From: CAYXDO01 sp964463485
GTDB taxonomy: Bacteria; Myxococcota; Kuafuiibacteriia; Kuafuiibacteriales; Kuafuiibacteriaceae
Reading direction: 5' to 3'
Assembly (NCBI GenBank): GCA_964463485.1
Contig: CAYXDO010000041.1
Location: 7,550 to 71,549 of the forward strand
DNA: 64,000 nt
In this document: positions 26,049 through 34,625 of the stretch, in pieces
Layout: each line of letters begins with the position of its first letter
Numbering within the stretch: the stretch's first letter is position 1
The notes under the pieces: model-generated
Seen by the model: the letters and a program-made list of their open reading frames with translations, nothing else
Databases searched by the model: none
What the model was told of the DNA's origin: nothing
Position numbers and translations under genes: made by a program

Positions 26049-26330
26049 GGCAGAATCGCGAGCGAAGCGGACCTGGGAGCGAAGCGAAGGACTCGTCAAT
26101 TCTTACGAACGGCCGTAAGTCTTACCCAGAATAAAAGTCCGCGAGCGCCCCTCGGCAGGCAACGAAGTCATGAGGCCGGAATCTGCAGACTCGTTTGGCG
26201 CAGGGACGACTTAGTCTCACTCGCGAATGATGCCCGCCGCGCTTGCTCGCCAAGAAGCCCAAGAATCCTCGAGTCCGAGGTTGAGGCTGAAATCCCTTGC
26301 CGTCGCGGATCCTCCGTGCCACGGTCGGCC

Positions 26331-27326
26331 ATGTCGAGCTCGGTGGGTCTGTCGCGCATCAGTCAAATCACCGGCGGCGCGACCGGGCAAGGAGTCGAGC
26401 GCCGGTCCTCCGACGCGCCGCCCAAGCCGAGCGGGAACGTCGAGGCGGAAGCGCCGCCGCCCGAAAAGCAAATCATCGAATCTCTCAAGCGTGCCGCGAC
26501 GGGAGCTCCCGCGAGCGCGATGCTGTCCGCGCACTCGCACACCGCTCTTCGCGCGAAGACTACGGAGCAGGTCGCCAAGATCCCGATCTGGTCGTACTCG
26601 GCAGAGACTGGGTTGGTTCCAGCAAAAAACCACTCGGGGCCCCTTCCTGGCTGCGTGATCGCAAAGGCTGAAGCGGGGGTTGCATTTCCCGCCACGATCG
26701 ACGTCGAGGGAGCTTCTTACAAACATCTTCGGAATGGGTTCTACATCGGAGCTCACGCGACGGACCGCGACATCGCGGGGCTGTTCGACGTCTTGGCACC
26801 TACCTACGAGAAGAGTGAAATCAACGTTCTTTACAACCTCAAGGTCTATCGCGAGCTCTCTGAAATGGCGCAAGGGTCTCGAACGGGCCCTGCCAACAGG
26901 GTTCTCGACTTCGGCTGCGGCACCGGGCTGAGTGCGCCCGTACTGAGCCAGCGGTTCCCCGGCGCCGAAGTCCTCGGATTCGATCTGTCTCCAAAAATGC
27001 GGGTCGAAGCCAAGCGAAACGGAATGACCCCAGTCGACGAGAAGCAGGGCCGCCTCGAGCTCGCCGCCGGAAGCGTCTCGTCAGTCGTCGGCGCGTTCGT
27101 GCTGCACCTGGTGCGCGATCCGGCGTGGATCCAAGAAGTCGCGCGAGTTCTGGAGCCAGGCGGAACCGCGACGTTCAACATCTACAAGGCAGACCCGAAT
27201 TGGCGCGAGAGCTTCGGTACTTGGTTCAAGGAGGCGGGGCTCGAGGTCGTCGAGGCCAAGGAGCACACCTTCTCCGGAGGCGGGCTCGAGACCAAGATGC
27301 CGGTCGTGGTGCTGAAGAAGAAATGA
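26331..27326 (+). CDS. Class I SAM-dependent methyltransferase
   Basis: About 331 residues from ATG 26331; a GTG lies 15 bases upstream. The N-terminal 140 residues are Ala/Pro/Ser-rich, without motifs. Residues about 140-330 form a Rossmann methyltransferase: motif I VLDFGCGTGLSAP at about 190, the acidic end of strand 2 in VLGFDLSPKM, an SSVVGAFVLHLV motif-IV-like strand and the RVLEPGG post-motif. It is closest in style to the UbiE/Methyltransf_11 group; the substrate cannot be told. An antisense ORF at 26217-26873 is a shadow. Confidence 0.85.
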   Translation: MSSSVGLSRISQITGGATGQGVERRSSDAPPKPSGNVEAEAPPPEKQIIESLKRAATGAPASAMLSAHSHTALRAKTTEQVAKIPIWSYSAETGLVPAKNHSGPLPGCVIAKAEAGVAFPATIDVEGASYKHLRNGFYIGAHATDRDIAGLFDVLAPTYEKSEINVLYNLKVYRELSEMAQGSRTGPANRVLDFGCGTGLSAPVLSQRFPGAEVLGFDLSPKMRVEAKRNGMTPVDEKQGRLELAAGSVSSVVGAFVLHLVRDPAWIQEVARVLEPGGTATFNIYKADPNWRESFGTWFKEAGLEVVEAKEHTFSGGGLETKMPVVVLKKK

Positions 27327-27511
27327 AATAGCCGGAGTGGATACTCAGGTCGTGGCGGCAAGAGCGATCAGGGCAGGCCGCACACGGGCGTGGGCTCGAT
27401 CCGAGTCCCAAGCTCGAGCTGGCCGCGCTCGTCGCTGCCCCAGCAACTCACCCTCCGGCGCGGCGTAGCACGCAGGCATGCCGGAAGCCCGCGCGCAGAG
27501 CGATCGGGTGC

Positions 27512-27570
27512 GGGCACCGTCCGAAAAGGGCTCCGAAAAGCGGGGCGATCCCTCTTTTCGGAGAGTGCCC
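27512..27570. other. Nested inverted repeat in a 300-base gap
   Basis: A perfect 10-bp inverted repeat (CTCCGAAAAG, 27531-27540, with CTTTTCGGAG, 27554-27563, and a 13-base loop) is enclosed by an outer GGGCAC/GTGCCC pair (27512-27517 and 27565-27570). A further CCGAAAAGGG copy lies at 27521-27530 and could pair alternatively. There is no T-tract on either strand, so an intrinsic terminator is unproven; a structured leader of the exonuclease gene 60 bases downstream is possible. Nothing else is recognisable between 27327 and 27628. Confidence 0.5.
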
Positions 27571-27628
27571 CCTGAGCCAGGCTTTTGCCGGTGATCGACC
27601 AATCCGACCGCAGAGCACGAGCACGACC

Positions 27629-28516
27629 ATGATCGAAAAACTACACCTCATCGACGGCACCTTCGAGCTGTTCCGATTCTACTACTCAAAACGCCCCGAG
27701 CACGCGGCGAAGAACGGCCAACCGGTCAAAGCCACGATGGGCATGATCGAAGGGCTGATCTCGCTGCTCGAAAGCAAGGAAGAAGCTGTCACTCACCTCG
27801 CCGTCGCCTTCGACAACCCGATTCGCTCCTTTCGAAACGACCTCTTCGACGGTTACAAAACCGAGCAAGGAGTGGCTCCGGACCTGCTCGCGCAGTTCGA
27901 CCTCGCCGAAGACGGCGTCCGGGCGCTCGGAATCACGGTTTGGTCGATGAAGGACTTCGAAGCAGACGACGGGCTGGCCACGGGCGCTGCGCGGTTTCGC
28001 GACTACGTGAGTCAGGTACGTATTCTCTCGCCCGATAAAGACCTCTGCCAGTGCGTGACCGAAGAGACGGTCGTTTTGGTCGACCGAATCCGAAAAAAGG
28101 TGATCGACGAGCCGGCGGTCTTCGAGAAATTCGGAATCGGGCCCAAGGCGATTCCTGAGTTTCTCGGACTCGTCGGTGACGAGGCAGACGGCATTCCAGG
28201 GCTGAGTGGGTTTGGTCAGAAGACGGCTGCCGTGCTGCTGTCGACGTTTGGGAGCGTCGCGTCGATTCCCGACGACTCGAGGCTCTGGCCGAAGTCCGTT
28301 CGAGGCGCCCCGCGCCTCGCCGCGACCCTCGCGGCCTCGAGGAACGAGGTCTCGCTTTATACGAAGCTCGCGACCCTGGTCACGGACGCGCCAGTGACGC
28401 AGGAGCTGGAGGTGCTGAGATATCGCGGAGCTCCACCAGAGTTGCTGAGCGAGTTTTCCGAGCGTATCGGGTCGAAGCGGATCGCGGAGAGAGTAGGGAG
28501 TCTGCGGCCGAGGTAG
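27629..28516 (+). CDS. Stand-alone 5'-3' exonuclease (FEN/Pol I N-terminal type)
   Basis: 295 residues, the size of the isolated 5' nuclease domain. Metal-ligand segments of the FEN superfamily are visible: HLIDGTFELFR, AFDNP with the basic SFRNDLF, DFEADDGLATGA, LSPDKDLCQ, and the helix-hairpin-helix region LVGDEADGIPGLSGFGQKTA. Such enzymes remove 5' flaps or RNA primers. The polymerase part of Pol I is absent; many bacteria carry such an extra copy. It sits at the left side of the accessory region, upstream of the SWIM gene and in the same direction. Confidence 0.9.
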   Translation: MIEKLHLIDGTFELFRFYYSKRPEHAAKNGQPVKATMGMIEGLISLLESKEEAVTHLAVAFDNPIRSFRNDLFDGYKTEQGVAPDLLAQFDLAEDGVRALGITVWSMKDFEADDGLATGAARFRDYVSQVRILSPDKDLCQCVTEETVVLVDRIRKKVIDEPAVFEKFGIGPKAIPEFLGLVGDEADGIPGLSGFGQKTAAVLLSTFGSVASIPDDSRLWPKSVRGAPRLAATLAASRNEVSLYTKLATLVTDAPVTQELEVLRYRGAPPELLSEFSERIGSKRIAERVGSLRPR

Positions 28517-28637
28517 GCGCCAGACGAGTGCGGTACGCGAGACGGGCGCTCGTCCTTTTCGTCCGACGCGCGGCTCGTGTTCGACGAGGCTGCGCCTAGC
28601 TTGCGGTCTCCGTCGTCCTTGTCTACCGTGTCCTCCC

Positions 28638-29147
28638 ATGGCGAGACGTGTTGTGGCCGGCGCTCCGAAGGCGAGCGCCCCGATCGACACCAAGGCCTTC
28701 CTGGACCGCCTCGAGCGCAACACCGACTCGAGCCGCATGGAGAAGGTCGTCAAGATGTTGAAGGCCGATCGGTTTCAACTCTACGCGGACATCACCGACG
28801 ACCACGTCGTCGGGATCGTGAAGAGCCAAACCGACCCCGAGTTGTTCTATTCCGCGCGCATCGCAGCTGACGGCAGCTTCGCCTGCTGTACGCAGAACCT
28901 CAACGCCTGCGGCGGCCTCCGCGGATCCCTTTGTAAACACATTCTGGTGTTGATCATCGGGCTGACTCAGGCCGGGCGGCTCGAGCCCGCCACGATCCAC
29001 GGCTACGTCGAGAAGAGCAGGAAGAAGAAGCCAGCGCTCGACAAGAACGTCATGGGCGAGGTGTTCCTTCGCTACAAAGGCGCCGAAGCAGGTGAGGTGG
29101 ACTGGCGACCCACCGAGACCATCCCCGAAGATTACTACGCGCTCTGA
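28638..29147 (+). CDS. SWIM-like zinc-finger protein
   Basis: 169 residues. Residues 82-101 carry cysteines and a terminal C-x-H (C83, C84, C91 and C99-K-H101, in LCKHILVLIIGL) followed by a helix, which is the C-x-C-x(n)-C-x-H layout of a SWIM zinc finger with the first half altered to adjacent cysteines. SWIM domains bind DNA or protein. It is much shorter than the YehQ-type SWIM proteins of the yehL-M-P-Q cluster. The gene starts 8 bases before the 494-aa gene and precedes the MoxR/DUF5682/VWA genes, so I take it as part of that system (inference). Confidence 0.75.
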   Translation: MARRVVAGAPKASAPIDTKAFLDRLERNTDSSRMEKVVKMLKADRFQLYADITDDHVVGIVKSQTDPELFYSARIAADGSFACCTQNLNACGGLRGSLCKHILVLIIGLTQAGRLEPATIHGYVEKSRKKKPALDKNVMGEVFLRYKGAEAGEVDWRPTETIPEDYYAL

Positions 29148-29155
29148 CCAAACTC

Positions 29156-30640
29156 ATGATCTCCGCCGAAGACGTCCGTGAGGTCACTCGGACCTTGGCC
29201 TCGGTCCGACGTTCGCTCGAGCCCCTGGTCGTTCAGGGCACGCGCGCCGCCGGTCCCGATGAGATCTCCACGATCGAACGTTTCCGAGACGAGCTCTCTC
29301 GGTTCGAAGCGCACCATCTCGCGGCGCAGCTCACTACTCTCGCGGGGAGGCTGAGAGAGAACAGCGCCGACGCCGCGTCCGGACTCTATCGAGCCCAGGC
29401 GAGCCTTCGCCTGTTCGAGCGAGTTCTCACGACGGAGTATGTCCAGACTTTGCTTCCGCCGGACGAGTCCGCGAACGCCTCGCCAGCTCCGTCGGCTCCG
29501 AATTCGCCCCGAACCGGAGTCAAGGAGGAAGACAGGCGGCTCTTGGGTGTGCTTCGTGAGCTCTGTGGGGCGATCGAGGATCTCACGGCCTCCGGACTCT
29601 CCGCCGCGTCGAAGATCACTCGATCGAAGATCCAAGTGTCCGCCAACGAGGCCGCCAAACACAAGCTCCAGCGACTGTCTCCCGCGTTGAGGTACGTCGC
29701 GGAGGAGGTCGATCGCTTCGTCGGCGAGAGCACCGACTTCTCTCCGACTCGACTCTTCTTTTTCCTCGGCCGGTCTTGGCTCTTGACCAAGGGGATGGAG
29801 CGAGCGGTGCTCGACGACGATGCGGAGCGGCTTTCGGAGCTGAGGTGGCAGAGATCGACTCAACCCACGCCGGTCCGAGAGCTCACCGCGGTGACTCTCG
29901 GGGTTCACAAACGCGTCGTCTCGGGCGTGTCCGCGGCGTTCGACTTCAAGCTCCGCGTGATGAGCGCGGACGTGCCGAACCTCGAGGGAGCCTCGCTCTC
30001 GTGGGCTTTCGTCCATCCCTATGACCGCTCGGTCTCGGCGAATTTCTCCGCCGACGCGTTGCTCCACGTCTCCCAGCCCCAAGGCTTCCGCCCTCGTGAC
30101 CTCCTCGCGGACAAGACCATCGCGTTCTCGGAGGTGATGGTGACCAAGGACGCTCGAGCCGGCCGAGTCCACTTGGGCCCGAAGTCCAAAGTCACATCGG
30201 GCACGACTCATCGCGGTTTTGCGAGCAGCCCGTCGTGGGACCTGGGGCGGACCCGTTCGCGCCTCGCGGCCTACTCACCCGGGCCGCTCGACCTCGAGAT
30301 CGAGCTCGAGGAAGAAGTGGTGCTGGACGAGTGGGAGATCGGAGCGGCAACCGCGGGGCTGCGACCCGATCAAGTGGGCTACCCGGTTCGATTTCGCGGA
30401 CTCGAGGCGCTCGCCATCGCGTCCACCGAGAGCGAAGGCCAGGCGCTGCGAGCGTCACTCGAGAACCTGCGAAAGAAGAAACACCGCCCGCCCCTGTTTG
30501 CGCTCGCCCACTTCGAGGATGGGCAAATCATCTTGCGCCCCCTCTCTCTCCTGGAGGACGACGGAGCTGAGCACCTGATGATCTCGGACGACAAGATCAA
30601 CCTCGCCGAGCTGACCCGAGCGGTGATGCGCCGCGCATGA
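29156..30640 (+). CDS. Hypothetical partner of the SWIM-like protein, 494 aa
   Basis: 494 residues, soluble. Residues 1-105 are helical, followed by a Pro/Ser linker (SANASPAPSAPNSPRTG) and then a mixed domain. The SWIM gene is 8 bases upstream, so cotranslation is likely. I recognise no catalytic motif. In related clusters the SWIM protein is a single polypeptide of several hundred residues; here the SWIM finger and a large partner may be separate subunits (inference). It converges with the lipoprotein gene at 30735. Confidence 0.7.
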   Translation: MISAEDVREVTRTLASVRRSLEPLVVQGTRAAGPDEISTIERFRDELSRFEAHHLAAQLTTLAGRLRENSADAASGLYRAQASLRLFERVLTTEYVQTLLPPDESANASPAPSAPNSPRTGVKEEDRRLLGVLRELCGAIEDLTASGLSAASKITRSKIQVSANEAAKHKLQRLSPALRYVAEEVDRFVGESTDFSPTRLFFFLGRSWLLTKGMERAVLDDDAERLSELRWQRSTQPTPVRELTAVTLGVHKRVVSGVSAAFDFKLRVMSADVPNLEGASLSWAFVHPYDRSVSANFSADALLHVSQPQGFRPRDLLADKTIAFSEVMVTKDARAGRVHLGPKSKVTSGTTHRGFASSPSWDLGRTRSRLAAYSPGPLDLEIELEEEVVLDEWEIGAATAGLRPDQVGYPVRFRGLEALAIASTESEGQALRASLENLRKKKHRPPLFALAHFEDGQIILRPLSLLEDDGAEHLMISDDKINLAELTRAVMRRA

Positions 30641-30734
30641 GTATCTGGCAAGACTGAGGCAAGCGGTCAAAAGGCTCGAGCGTCTCGGGACCAGGAGGAA
30701 CCGGATCTCGCACCCGGACCTCGCTCGTGGTGCC

Positions 30735-33284
30735 TCAGGGGGCGAAGAACAGCGTACCTAGCTCGTCTCCCAGCAAGGTCTCCCCGGTGTCCAGCTGACC
30801 TGCCGCGGAGAGATTCGTACCCTCGAAGCGCATCCCGAATTTCGAACCGACTCTGTGAGCGGAGTGCCTGAACACGAACGTGAGCGCGTTTGCGCGGCCG
30901 ACGAGTGCGATGATGTCGTTCGACGAGAATCCCGGCCCCGCTCGCGCGTCGTTGTCGGAGTCTCGGCGCATGAGGAGGTGAGGCAGTCGCCCAGACCGAG
31001 TTTGGGGGGGCGCTTGGAACGAGCGGTAGATTTCGCCGTGTTCGGTGTTGCCGTTCGCGACGCCTCTGATTCCGATCGCGAGCGTGTCGGCGCATTCGAC
31101 TGAAACGGCACCGAGGAGCGGATGTGCTGGCGCCTGGCTCCCTGGCGCGTCGGTGGCCCAACGGATGGCCTGCGGCGGATCGCGCGTCAGGTCGATACGA
31201 GCAGCGACGCGATCGCAGCCCACGACGATCGCGCCCCCACGCCGGGCCGAAGCGTCGAGCCACATCCGGGAGTCACTCATCAGCTCCGAGAGGGGGTGAG
31301 TATCGTCGCCCTCGGAGCAGCTGTCGGCGCGCTCCGTGGACTCGACGACCTCCGTGTCCGGATCGTCCCAACTCATCGGGGCCTCGACGAGTCGACTTGC
31401 GTCGGCAACCCACAGCCTACCTTGATCTCCGACTACGACGGCCCGGCCGTCGCCGGTCGCGGCGATGTCGTGAACGATGGTGCAGCGGAGCTCGTCGGGA
31501 CCGGTCATCGGGCGCTTGGCGCCATTCGTGAGGTCCATTCTATACACGCTCGCTCCGTATGTTGCGGAGCATGACCGCTCCACGGTCGCGTATACGAGCT
31601 CGGCGCTCGCCGAGTCGAAGTCGGCGGCGGAGACGGTGGCCGAGAGCGACGCGAGCATACTCACCTCGCCGGTGCTGGTGACGGCACGGACGAGACCGGA
31701 TCGACTTACCGCGAGGAGTCGGTCGTGAGTCCAATTGGCGATCGAAATGACTGGGTCCGCAGCGGCCGCGGCTCCAAACCTCGGCACGAAAGGGCCGGAG
31801 CTCGAGGTCGACACGAGGACTGAGCGGGCATCGAAGGCCAGAGTGCTCTGGCCCACGCGGCTCAACGTCCTTCGCTTCAGTACGTCGTGCTCCTTTCGCT
31901 CGCAACGATCGATCGAGCAGGTGACGGCGGCGCTCCAACTGAGCTCGAAGGTGATCTCGGCGCCGAGTTGCCGAGCCATTCGGCAGCTCCCAACCCCGCG
32001 ATACAACTCGTGGAGCTGAATCGGCCCGTCGAAGCTCGAGGGCCATGGAGAGCCAGCGATGATCACCTCCCGGGCCACGTTCGCGCAGGAGACCCAGCCG
32101 CCTTGAACGGGATAGACTTCGCCGAGTCCCTCGGTGACCGAGCTGACCCACCGAAGCCGCACGTCCCCGTCGCTCGTGCGGAGAAGGCCTTCGGCCGAGA
32201 GCTCAGGCTCGCCGGCGGTGACTACGGCGTTCCGGACGGAGGACGGGGAGGGCATGCGCTCGAATCGAAGGAACCCACCCCCTTCCAGCGAAAGCTCCCA
32301 TCCCAACGGGGAGCGCACGGCAGGGAGGCGAATGGACTTCGTCGGAAACTCATTTGGCACGATTCGGTGGCACGACTCCAATTCTCGGCCGCAGAGCTCG
32401 AGAGAGTCGCCGGACGAGTCGCGTCCGGCCAGCAGAATGGAGTCGCTATCGGGAAGCCACGAAAGCCCGCTGAGGTGGAAATCAGCGCGACTCGCAGTAC
32501 GCAGCACACGTCGATCCGAAGGGTCCAGGGTCACGAGCTCGAAGGGGCGGCGTCCGCGCGGGGGCGCAGGCAACTCGAACGCGATCGCCACTTCGCCTGG
32601 TCGGGCCGCGTTCATCGCGAGGACGTTCCCCTCGAAGAGATCGAGCTGGGCGGTGACTTCGAAGACGGCGGGGGCCGCTTCCCACACGAACAGATGGCGG
32701 CCGGCCGCGACGATTCGGCCGTCGATCGTCAACGTCGCCCCTTCGATCGCCTGAGTAGCTCCGGGTGGATCGATCGGCCGAGCCTCGAAAACACGCTCGT
32801 CAGGACCGGCAGGGCGACAAACGCACGATCCGGGCGCATCGAGGAGCACACTCGCGAGGACTTCGCTTGGGTTCGAAAGCAGGTCCCCAAAAATACGCGC
32901 GGAGCTCGGAATAGGACAGGCGTACCCAGCCGCGATCGCTTGGATCCCGTCAATCTCGGGTTCCGGGCAGCGACCACAGCCGTGGTCGGGCGAGAGGTCA
33001 TCAACCCGCCGGGCCACCAAGTCTCGAGCGCGAAACGGCCTGCCGTCCAGGCCTCGAAGACTCTCCGAAGTCAAGACCACGATCCGTTCGGAGTAGGTCC
33101 CTTCTAGCTCCAGCGTGAACCGTGAGTCCGGATCGAGCGGCGCGACCTTGATGACGCGATCGTTCTGGTCGAGCACGATCGCCACCGCGAGATCGTCGGG
33201 GCCCGCCTCGTAGCCCGCGAATCGAGACGGGCCGCACGCGACTGACGCTCCCATGAAGACCAGAGCGCGAGTCCACGGCGGCAT
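30735..33284 (-). CDS. Large beta-rich lipoprotein between the two halves of the SWIM/MoxR cluster
   Basis: 849 residues from ATG 33284 (MPPWTRALVFMGASVACG); a frame reaching 33878 overlaps the MoxR gene and is not used. The N-terminus is a lipoprotein signal with lipobox SVAC. The mature part is beta-rich with recurrent strand-turn elements (GDGRAVVVGDQGRLWVAD, SFDGPIQLHELYRG) suggesting a propeller. There is no enzymatic motif. It lies on the opposite strand between the SWIM/494-aa pair and the MoxR/DUF5682/VWA genes, with a 168-base divergent intergenic region at its 5' side that probably carries both promoters. Confidence 0.75.
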   Translation of the reverse strand: MPPWTRALVFMGASVACGPSRFAGYEAGPDDLAVAIVLDQNDRVIKVAPLDPDSRFTLELEGTYSERIVVLTSESLRGLDGRPFRARDLVARRVDDLSPDHGCGRCPEPEIDGIQAIAAGYACPIPSSARIFGDLLSNPSEVLASVLLDAPGSCVCRPAGPDERVFEARPIDPPGATQAIEGATLTIDGRIVAAGRHLFVWEAAPAVFEVTAQLDLFEGNVLAMNAARPGEVAIAFELPAPPRGRRPFELVTLDPSDRRVLRTASRADFHLSGLSWLPDSDSILLAGRDSSGDSLELCGRELESCHRIVPNEFPTKSIRLPAVRSPLGWELSLEGGGFLRFERMPSPSSVRNAVVTAGEPELSAEGLLRTSDGDVRLRWVSSVTEGLGEVYPVQGGWVSCANVAREVIIAGSPWPSSFDGPIQLHELYRGVGSCRMARQLGAEITFELSWSAAVTCSIDRCERKEHDVLKRRTLSRVGQSTLAFDARSVLVSTSSSGPFVPRFGAAAAADPVISIANWTHDRLLAVSRSGLVRAVTSTGEVSMLASLSATVSAADFDSASAELVYATVERSCSATYGASVYRMDLTNGAKRPMTGPDELRCTIVHDIAATGDGRAVVVGDQGRLWVADASRLVEAPMSWDDPDTEVVESTERADSCSEGDDTHPLSELMSDSRMWLDASARRGGAIVVGCDRVAARIDLTRDPPQAIRWATDAPGSQAPAHPLLGAVSVECADTLAIGIRGVANGNTEHGEIYRSFQAPPQTRSGRLPHLLMRRDSDNDARAGPGFSSNDIIALVGRANALTFVFRHSAHRVGSKFGMRFEGTNLSAAGQLDTGETLLGDELGTLFFAP

Positions 33285-33452
33285 TCGGAAGATCCTACAC
33301 CCGAACCGAAGTCGACGACGGACGCGCTTCTCCAGGTCCCCGCAAGTCAGCGGTAACTTCGGAAAAACCACAGGGAACGCAGAGAGTACGCAGTTGATGA
33401 AATGAGAATTCCCGAGCCTTCGTTCTGCTCGATCCATTAGAATGCCACGCCC

Positions 33453-34625
33453 ATGAAGAAGAAGACCGAGCCCGAAGCTCCAAAGTCCGAGGACACGAAG
33501 ACTCGCGACGTGCTCCGAGAGCCTGCCGAGATCCGGTACGCCGACCAAATCGAGGCCCTCCGACAGAACGAGCGCGACCCCGTCCCTTCGTCTTGGAAGC
33601 TCTCCCCGAGGTCCGTGCTCGCCTACGTCGTGGGCGCGAAGAAGCCGCTCCCCCTGAGCATCGACGGAAAGACTTCGGAGATCCCGATCACTCGCAAGTT
33701 CTTCGGTGACGACGTGCTCGTGGAGCGAGCGATCGTGACCCTGGCGAGCGAGCGAGCGCTCCTGCTCGTGGGCGAGCCCGGGACGGGGAAGAGTTGGCTT
33801 TCGGAGCACCTCTCCGCGGCCATCTCGGGCTGCTCGACACTCACGATTCAGGGCACTGCCGGCACGACCGAGGAGCAAATCAAGTATGGGTTCAACGTCG
33901 CCCGCGTGATCGCCGAAGGACCCAAACCTGACAATCTCATTCCCTCGCCCACGATGATCGCCATGAGAACCGGCGGTATCTTACGGTTCGAGGAGATCAC
34001 TCGCTGCGTGACGGACGTCCAGGACGCGCTCGTCTCGATCTTGTCCGACAAAGCGGTCGCGATCCCGGAGCTCCCCGATCACAACATGGTTTGGGCGAAG
34101 CCTGGGTTCAACGTGATCGCCACGGCGAACTCTCGGGACCAAGGTGTGAACGAGCTCTCCGCGGCGCTCAAGCGCCGCTTCAACTACGTGCACATCCCGA
34201 TCGTGGCCGACCAGAAGACCGAGATCGAGATCGTGCGCGAGCGATCGAAAGACTTGCTCGATCGGTATTCGATCCCGACGCGCGTGGAGGAACCCATCCT
34301 CGCGCTCGTGGCTCAAGTCTTTCGTGAGTTGAGAACGGGAGTCTCCGCCGAGGGTATCGAAGTGCAGAAGCCCTCGACGACGGTCTCCACGGCCGAGGCC
34401 ATCGCGGTGACCCTCGACGCCTCGCTCCACGCGAGATTCTTTGGAAATGGCCCGGTGAGTCCGAACGACATCGCTCGTAACATCGTCGGCTCGGTGGTCA
34501 AGGAGGACCTCGCCGACCTCGGAGTGCTGAAGGAGTACCTCGCGCTCGTGGGAAAGAAGCGATCCTCTGACCCAGTGTGGAGCGCCTTCGTGGACGCCGC
34601 GCACAAGGCCCTCGGACGCTCGTGA
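33453..34625 (+). CDS. MoxR-family AAA+ ATPase (YehL-like)
   Basis: 390 residues. Walker A GEPGTGKSW is at 107-115 and the Walker B strand GILRFEEI at 175-182, with FEE in place of the usual DE pair. Sensor 1 is ATANSRD and the arginine-finger region is LKRRF. MoxR ATPases work with VWA proteins as chaperones that load metals or remodel complexes. The first 85 residues are a charged extension. The stop codon shares one base with the next ATG (TGATG), so the DUF5682 protein is translationally coupled. No strong Shine-Dalgarno precedes the start. Confidence 0.92.
   Translation: MKKKTEPEAPKSEDTKTRDVLREPAEIRYADQIEALRQNERDPVPSSWKLSPRSVLAYVVGAKKPLPLSIDGKTSEIPITRKFFGDDVLVERAIVTLASERALLLVGEPGTGKSWLSEHLSAAISGCSTLTIQGTAGTTEEQIKYGFNVARVIAEGPKPDNLIPSPTMIAMRTGGILRFEEITRCVTDVQDALVSILSDKAVAIPELPDHNMVWAKPGFNVIATANSRDQGVNELSAALKRRFNYVHIPIVADQKTEIEIVRERSKDLLDRYSIPTRVEEPILALVAQVFRELRTGVSAEGIEVQKPSTTVSTAEAIAVTLDASLHARFFGNGPVSPNDIARNIVGSVVKEDLADLGVLKEYLALVGKKRSSDPVWSAFVDAAHKALGRS

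Noticed and set aside
25800..26100. CRISPR array
   Set aside because: The repeats are few, contain a perfect hairpin with long flanking arms, and two units are directly tandem without spacers. No cas genes are near.
26217..26873. Minus-strand ORF (218 aa) opposite the methyltransferase gene
   Set aside because: It has Arg/Asp-rich shadow composition, and the plus strand carries a clear methyltransferase motif I.
27327..27628. Small ORFs in the gap before the exonuclease gene
   Set aside because: All are short, Arg/Ser/Pro-rich and overlapping in several frames, with no ribosome-binding site.
30735..33878. Upstream extension of the large lipoprotein frame to 33878
   Set aside because: The extra 198 residues overlap the MoxR gene antisense and are Arg/Leu/Gly-biased. 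A lipoprotein signal begins at ATG 33284.
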